Below are positions 6,616 to 12,791 of a DNA stretch of 13,031 nt, piece after piece (the stretch's first letter is position 1; each line of letters begins with the position of its first letter). This DNA is from Bacteroidales bacterium (GTDB lineage: Bacteria > Bacteroidota > Bacteroidia > Bacteroidales > P3): assembly GCA_900771365.1 (NCBI GenBank), contig CAAGNU010000034.1, positions 1 to 13,031 of the forward strand. Reading direction: 5' to 3'. A program made the position numbers and the translations under genes. Below the pieces are notes generated by a model that saw only the letters and a list, made by a program, of their open reading frames with translations, was not told the DNA's origin and did no database searches.

Positions 6616-7932
6616 TTATTTGACAGGATGGTCTTCGTGGAATTTCTTGAGGCGTGCCTCCAGATCGGGGAACTGGTCGCGGAGCACGAGGGCCACGCAA
6701 GCGCGGATACCCTGCTTGTGGCTGCCTGTGATATCCAGCGAGATAGCGCTGATGCCGTAGCGGATGAGCTCGTTGAGGAGGTCGATACCGCCCATGTTGG
6801 GATAGCAGAAGGTGAAGTAGAAGCCGTCTCCGACATCCTCGCCCATATCCTTGTCGTAAACGATATAGAAGCCGTTATCGGTGAACATCTTCTTCATAAT
6901 CTTAGCCTTCTCGCCGTACTCCTTGATGTCCTGCACAAAGTTGAAGGAGCCATCGTTAGCGCCCTTGAGCATGGCAGCCATAGCATACTGCACCGAGTGT
7001 GCCGTGCCGGAGCTGAGGCAGTAGAGGGTGCCGAAGATGAGTGCGCGGCCGAGCTGGGTCTGGCTGTAGAAGCGGGACAAGTCGGGGCATTCCATATTGT
7101 ACAGCTTGGGGCTGCAAATCATCATGGCGATACGTTCGCCAGCATAGCTGAACGACTTAGAGCCAGAGATCATCAGCACGTAGTTGTCGGTATACTTGGC
7201 CACAGTGGGCTGGAAAGGAGCCTTGCCGGGAACGCTGTAGTCCTTGCGGAAGTCCATCAGGAAGTATGCGTCATCTTCGAGAACCACCACGCCGTACTTG
7301 TTGGACATCTCGCCGATAATCTGCAGCTCATACTCGGTGAAGCAGAACCATGCGGGGTTGTTAGGCGAGCTGTAGATGAGGCAGGCCACATCGCCGTCCT
7401 TCAGTTCCTCTTCGAGTTTCTCGCGCAGTTTGTCGCCACGGTACTCATAGACGTCGAAAGTCTTCATGGGGATGCCGAGGACGCGGCACTGCTGCTTCTG
7501 CACGGGGAAGCCGGGGTCGATAAAGAGCACCTTGGTCTTCTTGGCATCGTAGCGGGTGAGGGTGAGGAAGCTTGCGAAGCCGGCCTGCATGGAGCCCACG
7601 GTAGGCACGCAGCAGTCGGGGGTGACATCGATGTCGAGGAAGTTCTTCACAAAGCGGGCTGCCTCTTTCTTAAAGTCTGCCGTGCCGTAGATTTCGGGAT
7701 AGATAGAAGCGACACCGCTCTTGAGGGCTTCAATCTGAGCGTTCACGCCCACCTGGGGAGCGGGAAGGCCGGGGATGCCCATCTCCATTTTCACAAAACG
7801 GATGCCAGTCTCGTTCTCCACGTCCTGGATCATCTTGCGCATCTCGCGGATAGAAGCCTTGCCGGGATTGGCAATCTTGTTCTGTTGGGCAATCTTGTCG
7901 ATAACCTCTTTCTGTATGGGAATTTGTGTCAT
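6616..7932 (-). CDS. Class I/II PLP-dependent aminotransferase
   Basis: A 438-residue fold-type I aminotransferase. The Schiff-base lysine is Lys259 in S-G-S-K-S-F-S-Y-A-G-E-R, with Arg267 (phosphate binding) just after it. The cofactor-ring residues are visible as N-N-P at 191-193 and D221/Y223 in E-D-D-A-Y-F. An N-terminal segment with M-G-I-P-G-L-P-A-P and the Y-P-E-I-Y-G motif corresponds to the region before the large domain. No signal peptide is seen, so it acts in the cytoplasm. The amino donor and acceptor cannot be decided; the protein departs from AspC-type enzymes and looks like a distinct Bacteroidetes subgroup. The ATG at 7932 opens a normal N-terminus. It lies 81 bp downstream of the DUF4835-like gene on the same strand and may be partly co-transcribed, though no clear promoter was found in that gap. 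Confidence 0.9.
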   Translation of the reverse strand: MTQIPIQKEVIDKIAQQNKIANPGKASIREMRKMIQDVENETGIRFVKMEMGIPGLPAPQVGVNAQIEALKSGVASIYPEIYGTADFKKEAARFVKNFLDIDVTPDCCVPTVGSMQAGFASFLTLTRYDAKKTKVLFIDPGFPVQKQQCRVLGIPMKTFDVYEYRGDKLREKLEEELKDGDVACLIYSSPNNPAWFCFTEYELQIIGEMSNKYGVVVLEDDAYFLMDFRKDYSVPGKAPFQPTVAKYTDNYVLMISGSKSFSYAGERIAMMICSPKLYNMECPDLSRFYSQTQLGRALIFGTLYCLSSGTAHSVQYAMAAMLKGANDGSFNFVQDIKEYGEKAKIMKKMFTDNGFYIVYDKDMGEDVGDGFYFTFCYPNMGGIDLLNELIRYGISAISLDITGSHKQGIRACVALVLRDQFPDLEARLKKFHEDHPVK

Positions 7933-8013
7933 AACTTTATTATTTTTGGGGTGTTACTTATTATGAATTCTTTGATTTTTCTGTTTCGTTGCCTGTCGTC
8001 TGGCCTTTCATCT

Positions 8014-8937
8014 CTACTTGACGTTAAAATCTTTCAGTTTGACCACATTGATAGGGCTGATGGACTTCACCAGGTCGTACACCTGCTTCTGCTCCTCGGG
8101 AGGCGCCGGGGTGAAGATGCTCGTTATCTCGGCAATCTTCATGTCCATAAACTGCTGCACCGAGAGCAGGTTGGGCTTAGCCTTGTGCACCTGCTGTAGC
8201 GACATCAGTGCGCTGATGATAGCCTGGCGGGCCTGAGGCTGGTCCTTGGTCATCATGTCCAGGCCCAGACGGTGATACTGATAGTAGGCCGTATGCAGCG
8301 CGGCGTAAGCCGAGTTGGTATGGTTCTCCATAAACCAGTACCGCGCCTTCGCGCCCTCCGAGGAGCGCCAGCCCTTGAAGCCCGAGTTCTCGGCAGCCTG
8401 GCAGATATTGTGCGCCACCTCGAAGAATGGCTCGCCCGCATTCATGCTGTAACTGTCGAAATAGATGCCGAACATGATGTACACATAGTACGACAAAGCC
8501 GATGAGAGGTTGCTGTAGAACGTGTTCATATCGAAGTCGAGCGGCTGGCTGTCGTTATAGCTGAAAGCGAAGTCGGCCGACTCCATATAGTTGAACAGTC
8601 CCGTCGTGTAGGTCGAGTTGTACACCGGCCTGCGCAGCTGCACCGAGATCTGTCCCTTGAAGTCCGTGGCCGAGGAGCGCTCGGTGAGGATGAGGCTGAT
8701 GGAGCAGTCGAGCTGTTCCACCTGCTCTATCTCAAGATTGGTCCACCTACGCCCGTTCACAAAATCCTCGATGGCCTGCTTCATATTATCGAAAACCTTC
8801 TTGTCTGACGACTCATACGACTGAGTCGTGGACATCAATTTTTGATAGTTGACGGACACGGCACAATGCAACTCTTGGGCTCTCAAAGAACCTAAAAGCA
8901 TGAGAGCCAATAATATGACAGCAACTCTTTTATACAT
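8014..8937 (-). CDS. DUF4835-like exported protein
   Basis: A 307-residue protein with an N-terminal signal peptide (M-Y-K-R-V-A-V-I-L-L-A-L-M-L-L-G-S-L-R-A, cleavage probably before Q-E-L-H-C). The mature start, E-L-H-C-A-V-S-V-N, then K-V-F-D-N-M-K-Q-A-I-E-D-F-V-N-G-R-R-W-T, matches my recollection of the Bacteroidetes DUF4835 family of secreted or periplasmic proteins of unknown function. A later Y-Y-V-Y-I-M-F-G-I-Y-F-D-S-Y-S motif also fits. The ATG at 8937 is chosen over an in-frame TTG at 8949, because the TTG lies inside the promoter -7 element. Function is unknown; related genes are often part of envelope-linked gene sets. The family call is from memory of its pattern, not a search. 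Confidence 0.8.
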   Translation of the reverse strand: MYKRVAVILLALMLLGSLRAQELHCAVSVNYQKLMSTTQSYESSDKKVFDNMKQAIEDFVNGRRWTNLEIEQVEQLDCSISLILTERSSATDFKGQISVQLRRPVYNSTYTTGLFNYMESADFAFSYNDSQPLDFDMNTFYSNLSSALSYYVYIMFGIYFDSYSMNAGEPFFEVAHNICQAAENSGFKGWRSSEGAKARYWFMENHTNSAYAALHTAYYQYHRLGLDMMTKDQPQARQAIISALMSLQQVHKAKPNLLSVQQFMDMKIAEITSIFTPAPPEEQKQVYDLVKSISPINVVKLKDFNVK

Positions 8938-8946
8938 AATCTTCTG

Positions 8947-8978
8947 CAAAGATACAAAATAAAAATGACATCACAAAA
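8947..8978 (-). promoter_or_regulatory. Bacteroidetes-type promoter of the DUF4835-like gene
   Basis: On the minus strand, TTTTG (8978-8974) and TATCTTTG (8954-8947) are separated by exactly 19 bp, matching the TTTG/TAnnTTTG housekeeping promoter of Bacteroidetes. Transcription should begin near 8941-8942, only a few bases before the ATG at 8937, so the mRNA would be nearly leaderless. Confidence 0.8.
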
Positions 8979-9021
8979 ATTATTTTGTTAAAAGGGTGAG
9001 ATGTAAGTCTTTGTTTTTATC

Positions 9022-9900
9022 CTAAAGGCTGCGATTGGTGTGATTTTTGCCGCCTTGCGGATGGATTTTGCCGGACACGGCTGGGCAGGGATGCTCTGCG
9101 GAAAAGTTCTGGGGCGAATAGGGCGCGGGCAGCACCATGTGCGCCCCCGGCTGCGAGGCGGGAGAGGTGTCCGCATCCTGCGGAGCTCCGCCCCCATCCT
9201 TCACGGCATTCCCTGCGGCACGGGCCTGGGCTGTGATGATGGCGATGCGTACCGCGCGGGTAGCACGCTCGTCGTCGTGCTGTGCCTCTGCGCTCCCCAT
9301 GCCGCCCCTCCTCGCTGCCGTGGGTCCGAAGGCTGCCGCCTCAGCCGCGACAGCGCGGTGCACGACGTTCTGCGGCACAAAGGGCGCGGCCTCCTCGGGG
9401 GCGAACACCATGTCGTCGAGAAGGTAGAAGTAGTGCTTCGGCACCAAGGTCGACAGCCGTGTCCATCCCCTGCATTTCGTGTAGGCCTCCGCCTCAAGCT
9501 CTGTGGCCAGCCACAGCTGGTTTTCTTCGAGGGTCTGACAGGCGGGCTGGCACTCGGCCACAAGCCGCATCCCATGTGTGGAGAGGGTCTTATGGGCGAT
9601 GCGGATGCCCAACTCGCGACGGCGTGGCACGATACGGCGCCACAGTGCGTCGGGGTCTTCCACGCGGTCTATGTCGAGCACGAACAGGCCGTTCGGCACG
9701 GCGTCCCCACCCTCGCGACGCCCCGAGGGGAAGAAGGCTTGCCATGTCACGGCGGGCATCTGCCGCCTGAGGGCCGTGCTGCCCGCAGCGATGCGGACGG
9801 CGCAGTCCGTCATGCTGGGTTCTTCAATCGTGCTGAGGAAGGCCACCCATGTGCAGGGGCGGCCCATGCCCTTCTCACTGGCAAAAAGGCTCATCTTCAT
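9022..9900 (-). CDS. Stand-alone BT4734/VirE_N-like protein with primase-like motifs
   Basis: A 292-residue protein resembling the BT4734-like N-terminal (VirE_N) domain. G-L-F-V-L-D-I-D at 71-78 gives an hhhDhD motif (Asp76, Asp78). L-S-T-H-G-M-R-L at 106-113 gives an SxH motif (His109), and C-R-G-W-T-R-L-S with Y-L-L-D-D follows at 143-163. These resemble the metal and nucleotide motifs of archaeo-eukaryotic primases; catalytic activity is inference. The domain ends near 185. The remaining 107 residues are low-complexity, rich in Ala, Gly and Pro, with no domain recognised. The usual partner of this domain in mobile elements, a C-terminal VirE or DUF3987 helicase-like part, is absent here and nearby. 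The ATG at 9900 overlaps the stop of the preceding gene by 4 bp (ATGA), which fixes the start; upstream codons in frame overlap that gene. Confidence 0.7.
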   Translation of the reverse strand: MKMSLFASEKGMGRPCTWVAFLSTIEEPSMTDCAVRIAAGSTALRRQMPAVTWQAFFPSGRREGGDAVPNGLFVLDIDRVEDPDALWRRIVPRRRELGIRIAHKTLSTHGMRLVAECQPACQTLEENQLWLATELEAEAYTKCRGWTRLSTLVPKHYFYLLDDMVFAPEEAAPFVPQNVVHRAVAAEAAAFGPTAARRGGMGSAEAQHDDERATRAVRIAIITAQARAAGNAVKDGGGAPQDADTSPASQPGAHMVLPAPYSPQNFSAEHPCPAVSGKIHPQGGKNHTNRSL

Positions 9901-10271
9901 GCCGCGGTCCCTTTCTCTTCTGAGTTGGCTGGGCGCTCGTGGGAAGCCCTGCCCGACAGCGCCTCCTCGTGAGCCCGCACAGCCTCCAGTGCTGCGGCAA
10001 ACTCCTGTCCCACCAGTCTCTCGTAGCCCGGCTCCGAGGGGTGGTAGTGCACCTCGGTGCGGTAGCCCCCGTCGCGTTTGCGGGTGACAACCAGATGGGG
10101 GCTGCGGAACACCTCTTGGTTGCGCCACAGCCTGTGCGAGGCCGCTGTAAGTTGCAGGGTGCTCATGTCGGGATAGAAGACGGCCCTGCAGCTCATCATT
10201 CTGCCCGCTATCGGTGCCTTGTCAGCCTCCACGCCGACAGTCACGTTATTGTATGTGAAGTTATTGCTCAT
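9897..10271 (-). CDS. Small protein of unknown function, upstream of the VirE_N-like gene
   Basis: A 124-residue protein, family not recognised. The N-terminal half alternates hydrophobic and polar residues (N-F-T-Y-N-N-V-T-V-G-V-E, then S-C-R-A-V-F-Y-P and T-L-Q-L-T-A-A-S-H-R-L-W), which suggests beta strands. Residues about 75-105 (H-Y-H-P-S-E-P-G-Y-E-R-L-V-G-Q-E-F-A-A-A-L-E) turn helical, and the tail is polar. No signal peptide or membrane segment is present. Start chosen is ATG 10271, preceded by an AAGAAAAAAG tract; an upstream in-frame ATG at 10319 would add 16 residues. It overlaps the next gene by 4 bp, so its product is probably made together with the primase-like protein and may work with it. 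Confidence 0.7.
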   Translation of the reverse strand: MSNNFTYNNVTVGVEADKAPIAGRMMSCRAVFYPDMSTLQLTAASHRLWRNQEVFRSPHLVVTRKRDGGYRTEVHYHPSEPGYERLVGQEFAAALEAVRAHEEALSGRASHERPANSEEKGTAA

Positions 10272-10374
10272 CTTTTTTCTTGTTTTTCTGTTGATACTGC
10301 CTTGTTCTGCTTGGCTCATTGGTTGAATGAATTGGGGCGGGCCATCATCTCACTGCAACAGTCCGCCCAGTCCG

Positions 10375-10707
10375 TTATCCCAGCACGCTTGCCACGGGAT
10401 GCAGGTCGTAGATCACGATGCGGGGGAAGTTGCGGATCTTGCCGTCACGCTCCACGTGCTTGTAGGTGTGGCGGACGGCCACGTCGAGCGCCCCCATGGG
10501 CAGCCCCTTCTCGCCCTTGGGCAGGGCCTCCAGCTTCTCCCTGACCTCGGCCAGCATCGTGTCGGGGATGACGCAGGCGAAATACTCGTCGGCACACGCC
10601 CCCGTGCCGCGCAGCAGCACCTCTTGGGTGAACCAGTTCTTACCCTCCTCGTTCGTGCCCATAACCACGGGGCCCATAGCGATTATTCTTCCTGTGATGT
10701 TTGTCAT
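10375..10707 (-). CDS. Small protein, possible OB-fold single-strand DNA-binding type
   Basis: A 110-residue protein. It opens with T-N-I-T-G-R-I-I-A-M-G-P-V, followed by G-K-N-W-F-T-Q-E-V-L-L-R-G and D-E-Y-F-A-C-V-I-P-D. This spacing of strands, with a Trp and charged turns, resembles short OB-fold proteins such as SSB or DUF3127 relatives. The second half has a helical piece (M-L-A-E-V-R-E-K-L-E-A-L-P-K-G) and two strands ending I-V-I-Y-D-L. The OB-fold and DNA-binding roles are inferred from pattern only. A strong purine-rich ribosome site (AAAGGAAAG) sits about 6 bases before the ATG at 10707. It is the first gene of the unit that continues, after a 103-bp gap, to the two genes ending at 9022. 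Confidence 0.72.
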   Translation of the reverse strand: MTNITGRIIAMGPVVMGTNEEGKNWFTQEVLLRGTGACADEYFACVIPDTMLAEVREKLEALPKGEKGLPMGALDVAVRHTYKHVERDGKIRNFPRIVIYDLHPVASVLG

Positions 10708-10979
10708 AATTCTTTCCTTTCTTTTTTCGAGGCCGTCCCATGCGGAACGCGCCTCTGGGTGAAACCATTCATTTTTCTCTCGTGCCTTCTCGCGGTGAGG
10801 CGGAGCCGGGCTGCCGTCCTCGATAGTCTCTCAACATCGAGGGAGAGACACCGCAGCGCCACTCGCCTACCGTTCGAAAGCGGTTGCAAAATTACGACAA
10901 AAAACAGACACTATGGGACTACCGTAGGCCTACCATAGGGTCTACGCCAAAGGGTGCAACAAGTTATAAAGCAATGCTG
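10708..10979 (-). promoter_or_regulatory. Structured leader and putative promoter of the three-gene unit
   Basis: This 272-bp gap separates two minus-strand genes. Read on the minus strand, TAATTTTG at 10894-10887 fits the TAnnTTTG -7 element, but no TTTG box lies at the usual spacing. Transcription from it would give a leader of about 175 nt. Within that leader, CCTCGAT (10818-10824) and ATCGAGG (10836-10842) form a perfect 7-bp stem with an 11-nt loop. Upstream of the -7 element lie the palindrome GTAGGCCTAC (10924-10933) and the arms CTATGG/CCATAG (10911-10916, 10933-10938). No known riboswitch class is recognised. Confidence 0.4.
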
Positions 10980-11492
10980 TTACAGATTAGAGAAAATCTT
11001 GTCTATCGTTGCGGCAGTCTCCCGACTGAGCCGACTTTTCTTCGTCTTCAGGCTCTCGATTTGCCATAATCGCTCAAAATAGCGCCAGTCCGTGCAAGCC
11101 CTCGCGCTACCCATCAGCTCGGCACGCTTCTGCCCGAAACACCATGCTATATGGTGCGCCGCGGCGTGTGGGACGCCCTCGGCCAGGCGGTACGTCTCCG
11201 TGAGCAGCCCCGCCTTGCGCAGTCCCTCCCAGGCACGGAACAGCTTGCCCGTGCGCAGGTACTCTGGCACAGCCTCCTCGAACGCAGGCAGCCGCTCCGC
11301 CTCACACACCCCAGACCCTTCAGCCGCACATGCCCCAGACCTCTCACTCATGGGCCGACGCTCACCAGCACACGCCTCAGCCTCCTCGCACGCCTGCACA
11401 GGCGCAACGTTCAGCACATTATTCTGGACGATATTCACCGTAGTGTGCGCCTCCAGACGCTCAACATTATGGATATAATACTTCTTAATCAT
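10980..11492 (-). CDS. Unknown protein with N-V-E-x-L motif and 8-residue repeats
   Basis: A 170-residue protein of unrecognised family. Residues 5-30 (Y-Y-I-H-N-V-E-R-L...T-T-V-N-I-V-Q-N-N-V-L-N-V) are rich in Asn and beta-branched residues. Residues about 33-72 form a linker rich in Ala, Glu, Gly and Cys with an 8-residue repeat (E-R-S-G-A-C-A-A, then E-G-S-G-V-C-E-A). Residues about 78-170 look helical and globular, with A-H-H-I-A-W-C-F-G-Q-K-R-A-E-L, then W-R-Y-F-E-R-L-W and a basic stretch K-T-K-K-S-R-L. ATG 11492 is chosen. An in-frame TTG at 11774 would extend the protein through the minisatellite and is judged unlikely. Its N-terminal motif recurs at the C-terminus of the next gene upstream, so the two products may be related or interact. 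Confidence 0.65.
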   Translation of the reverse strand: MIKKYYIHNVERLEAHTTVNIVQNNVLNVAPVQACEEAEACAGERRPMSERSGACAAEGSGVCEAERLPAFEEAVPEYLRTGKLFRAWEGLRKAGLLTETYRLAEGVPHAAAHHIAWCFGQKRAELMGSARACTDWRYFERLWQIESLKTKKSRLSRETAATIDKIFSNL

Positions 11493-11550
11493 GATGCCTA
11501 AAAAAAGATAACAGCCCCCAAAAACCATAAAACCCAGAACACCCATCCAC

Positions 11551-11739
11551 CCTAGAAAACCTAGAAAACCTAGAAAACCTAGAAAGCCTAGAAAACCTAG
11601 AAAATCTAGAAAGCCTAGAAAATCTAGAAAGCCTAGAAAGCCTAGAAAACCTAGAAAGCCTAGAAAATCTAGAAAGCCTAGAAAACCTAGAAAGCCTAGA
11701 AAACCTAGAAAACCTAGAACATCTAGAACCCCTAGCCCC
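11551..11739. repeat. 9-bp minisatellite (CCTAGAAAA), about 20 units
   Basis: Twenty consecutive 9-bp units run from 11551 to 11730, with a degraded unit to 11739. The two main forms are CCTAGAAAA and CCTAGAAAG, with TCTAGAAAG variants. Every full unit contains CTAG and none breaks the 9-bp phase. It fills most of the 271-bp gap between two minus-strand genes. One minus-strand frame is open throughout and would encode (Gly/Asp-Phe-Leu)n; this is a consequence of the unit length rather than evidence of coding. Copy number is likely to vary between strains, because short tandem arrays slip during replication. Confidence 0.97.
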
Positions 11740-11763
11740 CCCCTACAAAGCCCCGCCCAATTC

Positions 11764-12375
11764 TCAATTCTCAATCAACCTCATGCCGCCGTTGTCGGTA
11801 TAGTTCTGCGCGTTGATTGTCGTCGTGTCGGCGAGCTGCTCCACATTCTGAATCACCGTATGGGCATGACCCTCACGCTGCCATTCCGGCACCACGAGCA
11901 GCCCACGGATACGCCCACGCACCGCCTCGCTCACCCCCTCCAAATCCAACAGCACGGCAAAGCGGGCATACGCCTGCTTGCGGGTCTCCATGTCCCAGCA
12001 CTCCGCACCCTGGAGGCTGCGCAGCACGCACGCGTCGTTGTGCCGCACCAGCTCCGCCACGGACTCCTGCGCGGACTCCGAACCCTGGGACAGCTGTCCC
12101 AAGCGGCGTGAAGCCTCATCCTGTACCGCAGAATCCGACTGAGCCTTCAGCTTCCGCTCCAGCTCCGCGCAGCGGTCCCTGTAGGCATCGCGCTCATCGC
12201 GCATGGCCACAAGCCCTCGCAGCATCTGGTCCGCCATATTGCTCTGCTCCGCCATATCCTCGCACCTCGACTTGCAGTGCTGACTATAAGCCTCAAACAA
12301 CTCCATATCCGCCACCTCTTTCGAGGAACGGTCTTGCAACTCACGCATCTGCTTATTATGGTCGGACATAGCCAT
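11764..12375 (-). CDS. Coiled-coil protein of unknown function with C-terminal N-V-E-Q-L motif
   Basis: A protein of about 203 residues, family not recognised. Counting from the Met at 12369, residues about 20-80 are strongly helical and charged (E-L-F-E-A-Y-S-Q-H-C-K, then M-R-D-E-R-D-A-Y-R-D-R-C-A-E-L-E-R-K-L), as in a coiled coil. Residues 100-165 form a second helical part ending in R-G-L-L-V-V-P-E-W. The last 35 residues (H-T-V-I-Q-N-V-E-Q-L...T-T-T-I-N-A-Q-N-Y) resemble the N-terminus of the downstream neighbour. No signal or membrane segment is seen. The start is uncertain: ATGs at 12462, 12375 and 12369 are in frame. The 12462 one has a purine-rich tract right before it but adds an unconvincing basic extension, so 12375 is taken. 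Confidence 0.65.
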   Translation of the reverse strand: MAMSDHNKQMRELQDRSSKEVADMELFEAYSQHCKSRCEDMAEQSNMADQMLRGLVAMRDERDAYRDRCAELERKLKAQSDSAVQDEASRRLGQLSQGSESAQESVAELVRHNDACVLRSLQGAECWDMETRKQAYARFAVLLDLEGVSEAVRGRIRGLLVVPEWQREGHAHTVIQNVEQLADTTTINAQNYTDNGGMRLIEN

Positions 12376-12541
12376 TTGGCGCTGTTTTTTTGTGAAAAAA
12401 CGGGAGTTTTGAGAAGTAATCAGCCGAGAGTCGCGCCCCTCGGGCCGAAGACGCACACGCATCCCCTCTTTTCTTTAAATTCATATTACAATAATACTCA
12501 ACGTACTAACACGACAGCGCCGAAGCACTACGCGTTAATAA

Positions 12542-12559
12542 CGTATCTGCAAAGATACG
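12542..12559 (-). promoter_or_regulatory. -7 element of the coiled-coil gene within a perfect dyad
   Basis: On the minus strand TATCTTTG at 12557-12550 is a perfect match to the Bacteroidetes -7 element. It overlaps an inverted repeat CGTATCT (12542-12548) / AGATACG (12553-12559) with a GCAA loop. No good TTTG box lies 19 bp upstream, so use of the promoter may depend on an activator or may be weak. A transcript would have a leader of about 170 nt. Confidence 0.45.
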
Positions 12560-12661
12560 ACAATAAAAGCACCGATAAAGCCGCCCCGCCGTCAAGATAT
12601 CAACAGCCCGATGTGAATTATCCCCAACCCGCCATTAATCAGCCGTTTTCAAAGTTATAAA

Positions 12662-12727
12662 ATTGTGTTGTATAGAATCAATCTCGAACACAATAGCAGT
12701 CTTTCTGACACAAGAAAAAAATTGTGT
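12662..12727. promoter_or_regulatory. Operator-like paired inverted repeats before the methylase remnant
   Basis: ATTGTGTT (12662-12669) and AACACAAT (12687-12694) form a perfect 8-bp dyad. A second dyad, ACACAA (12708-12713) / TTGTGT (12722-12727), reuses the same sequence. TTGTGTTGTA at 12663 and TTGTGTGTTGTA at 12722 are near-direct repeats 59 bp apart. Repeated sites of one sequence just upstream of a promoter suggest binding of a dimeric regulator; no regulator is identified. Confidence 0.4.
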
Positions 12728-12764
12728 GTTGTACAAAAAAATCATTCCATTCAAAAAAAGATCG

Positions 12765-12772
12765 TATCTTTG
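12765..12772 (+). promoter_or_regulatory. -7 promoter element of the methylase remnant
   Basis: TATCTTTG is a perfect Bacteroidetes -7 element, followed by CAAA as in the other strong sites of the window. The ATG of the remnant is 20 bp further on, giving a leader of roughly 15 nt. A TTTG-type -33 box is not evident at 19 bp. Confidence 0.6.
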
Positions 12773-12791
12773 CAAATTATATTTTGCCTCA

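Larger units (their letters stand above)
12376..12791. other. AT-rich divergent intergenic region
   Basis: Some 416 bases separate the minus-strand coiled-coil gene from the plus-strand methylase remnant. No gene is seen. It holds the putative promoter of the coiled-coil gene near 12550, the promoter of the remnant at 12765, and between them paired inverted repeats at 12662-12694 and 12708-12727, each listed separately. Composition shifts from GC-rich at about 12570-12595 to strongly AT-rich after 12630. Confidence 0.7.

Noticed and set aside
6526..8199. A 557-codon open frame on the plus strand, opposite the aminotransferase gene
   Set aside because: It is antisense to a gene with clear catalytic motifs, and its product (rich in His, Leu, Val, Ala, Glu) has no domain. 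Long antisense frames are common opposite GC-rich codon-biased genes.
9040..9972. A 310-codon plus-strand frame opposite the VirE_N-like gene
   Set aside because: No domain, composition typical of an antisense shadow, and the minus strand has a coupled gene start (ATGA) and conserved motifs.
9901..10128. Upstream extension of the VirE_N-like gene by 76 codons
   Set aside because: It would overlap the preceding gene almost entirely, and its codons give a low-complexity Pro/Gly/Arg-rich peptide; the ATGA coupling at 9897-9900 is a better start.
10333..10368. GGGCGG/CCGCCC inverted repeat between the OB-fold-like gene and the next gene as a terminator
   Set aside because: Only 6 bp of pairing around a 22-nt loop and no T run; a terminator here would also split a likely operon.
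11551..11739. CRISPR array or telomere-like repeat
   Set aside because: Units of 9 bp without spacers are a minisatellite.
12618..12626. TTATCCCCA as a DnaA box near the right end
   Set aside because: Single site with a mismatch at a key position, no cluster, and far from dnaA.
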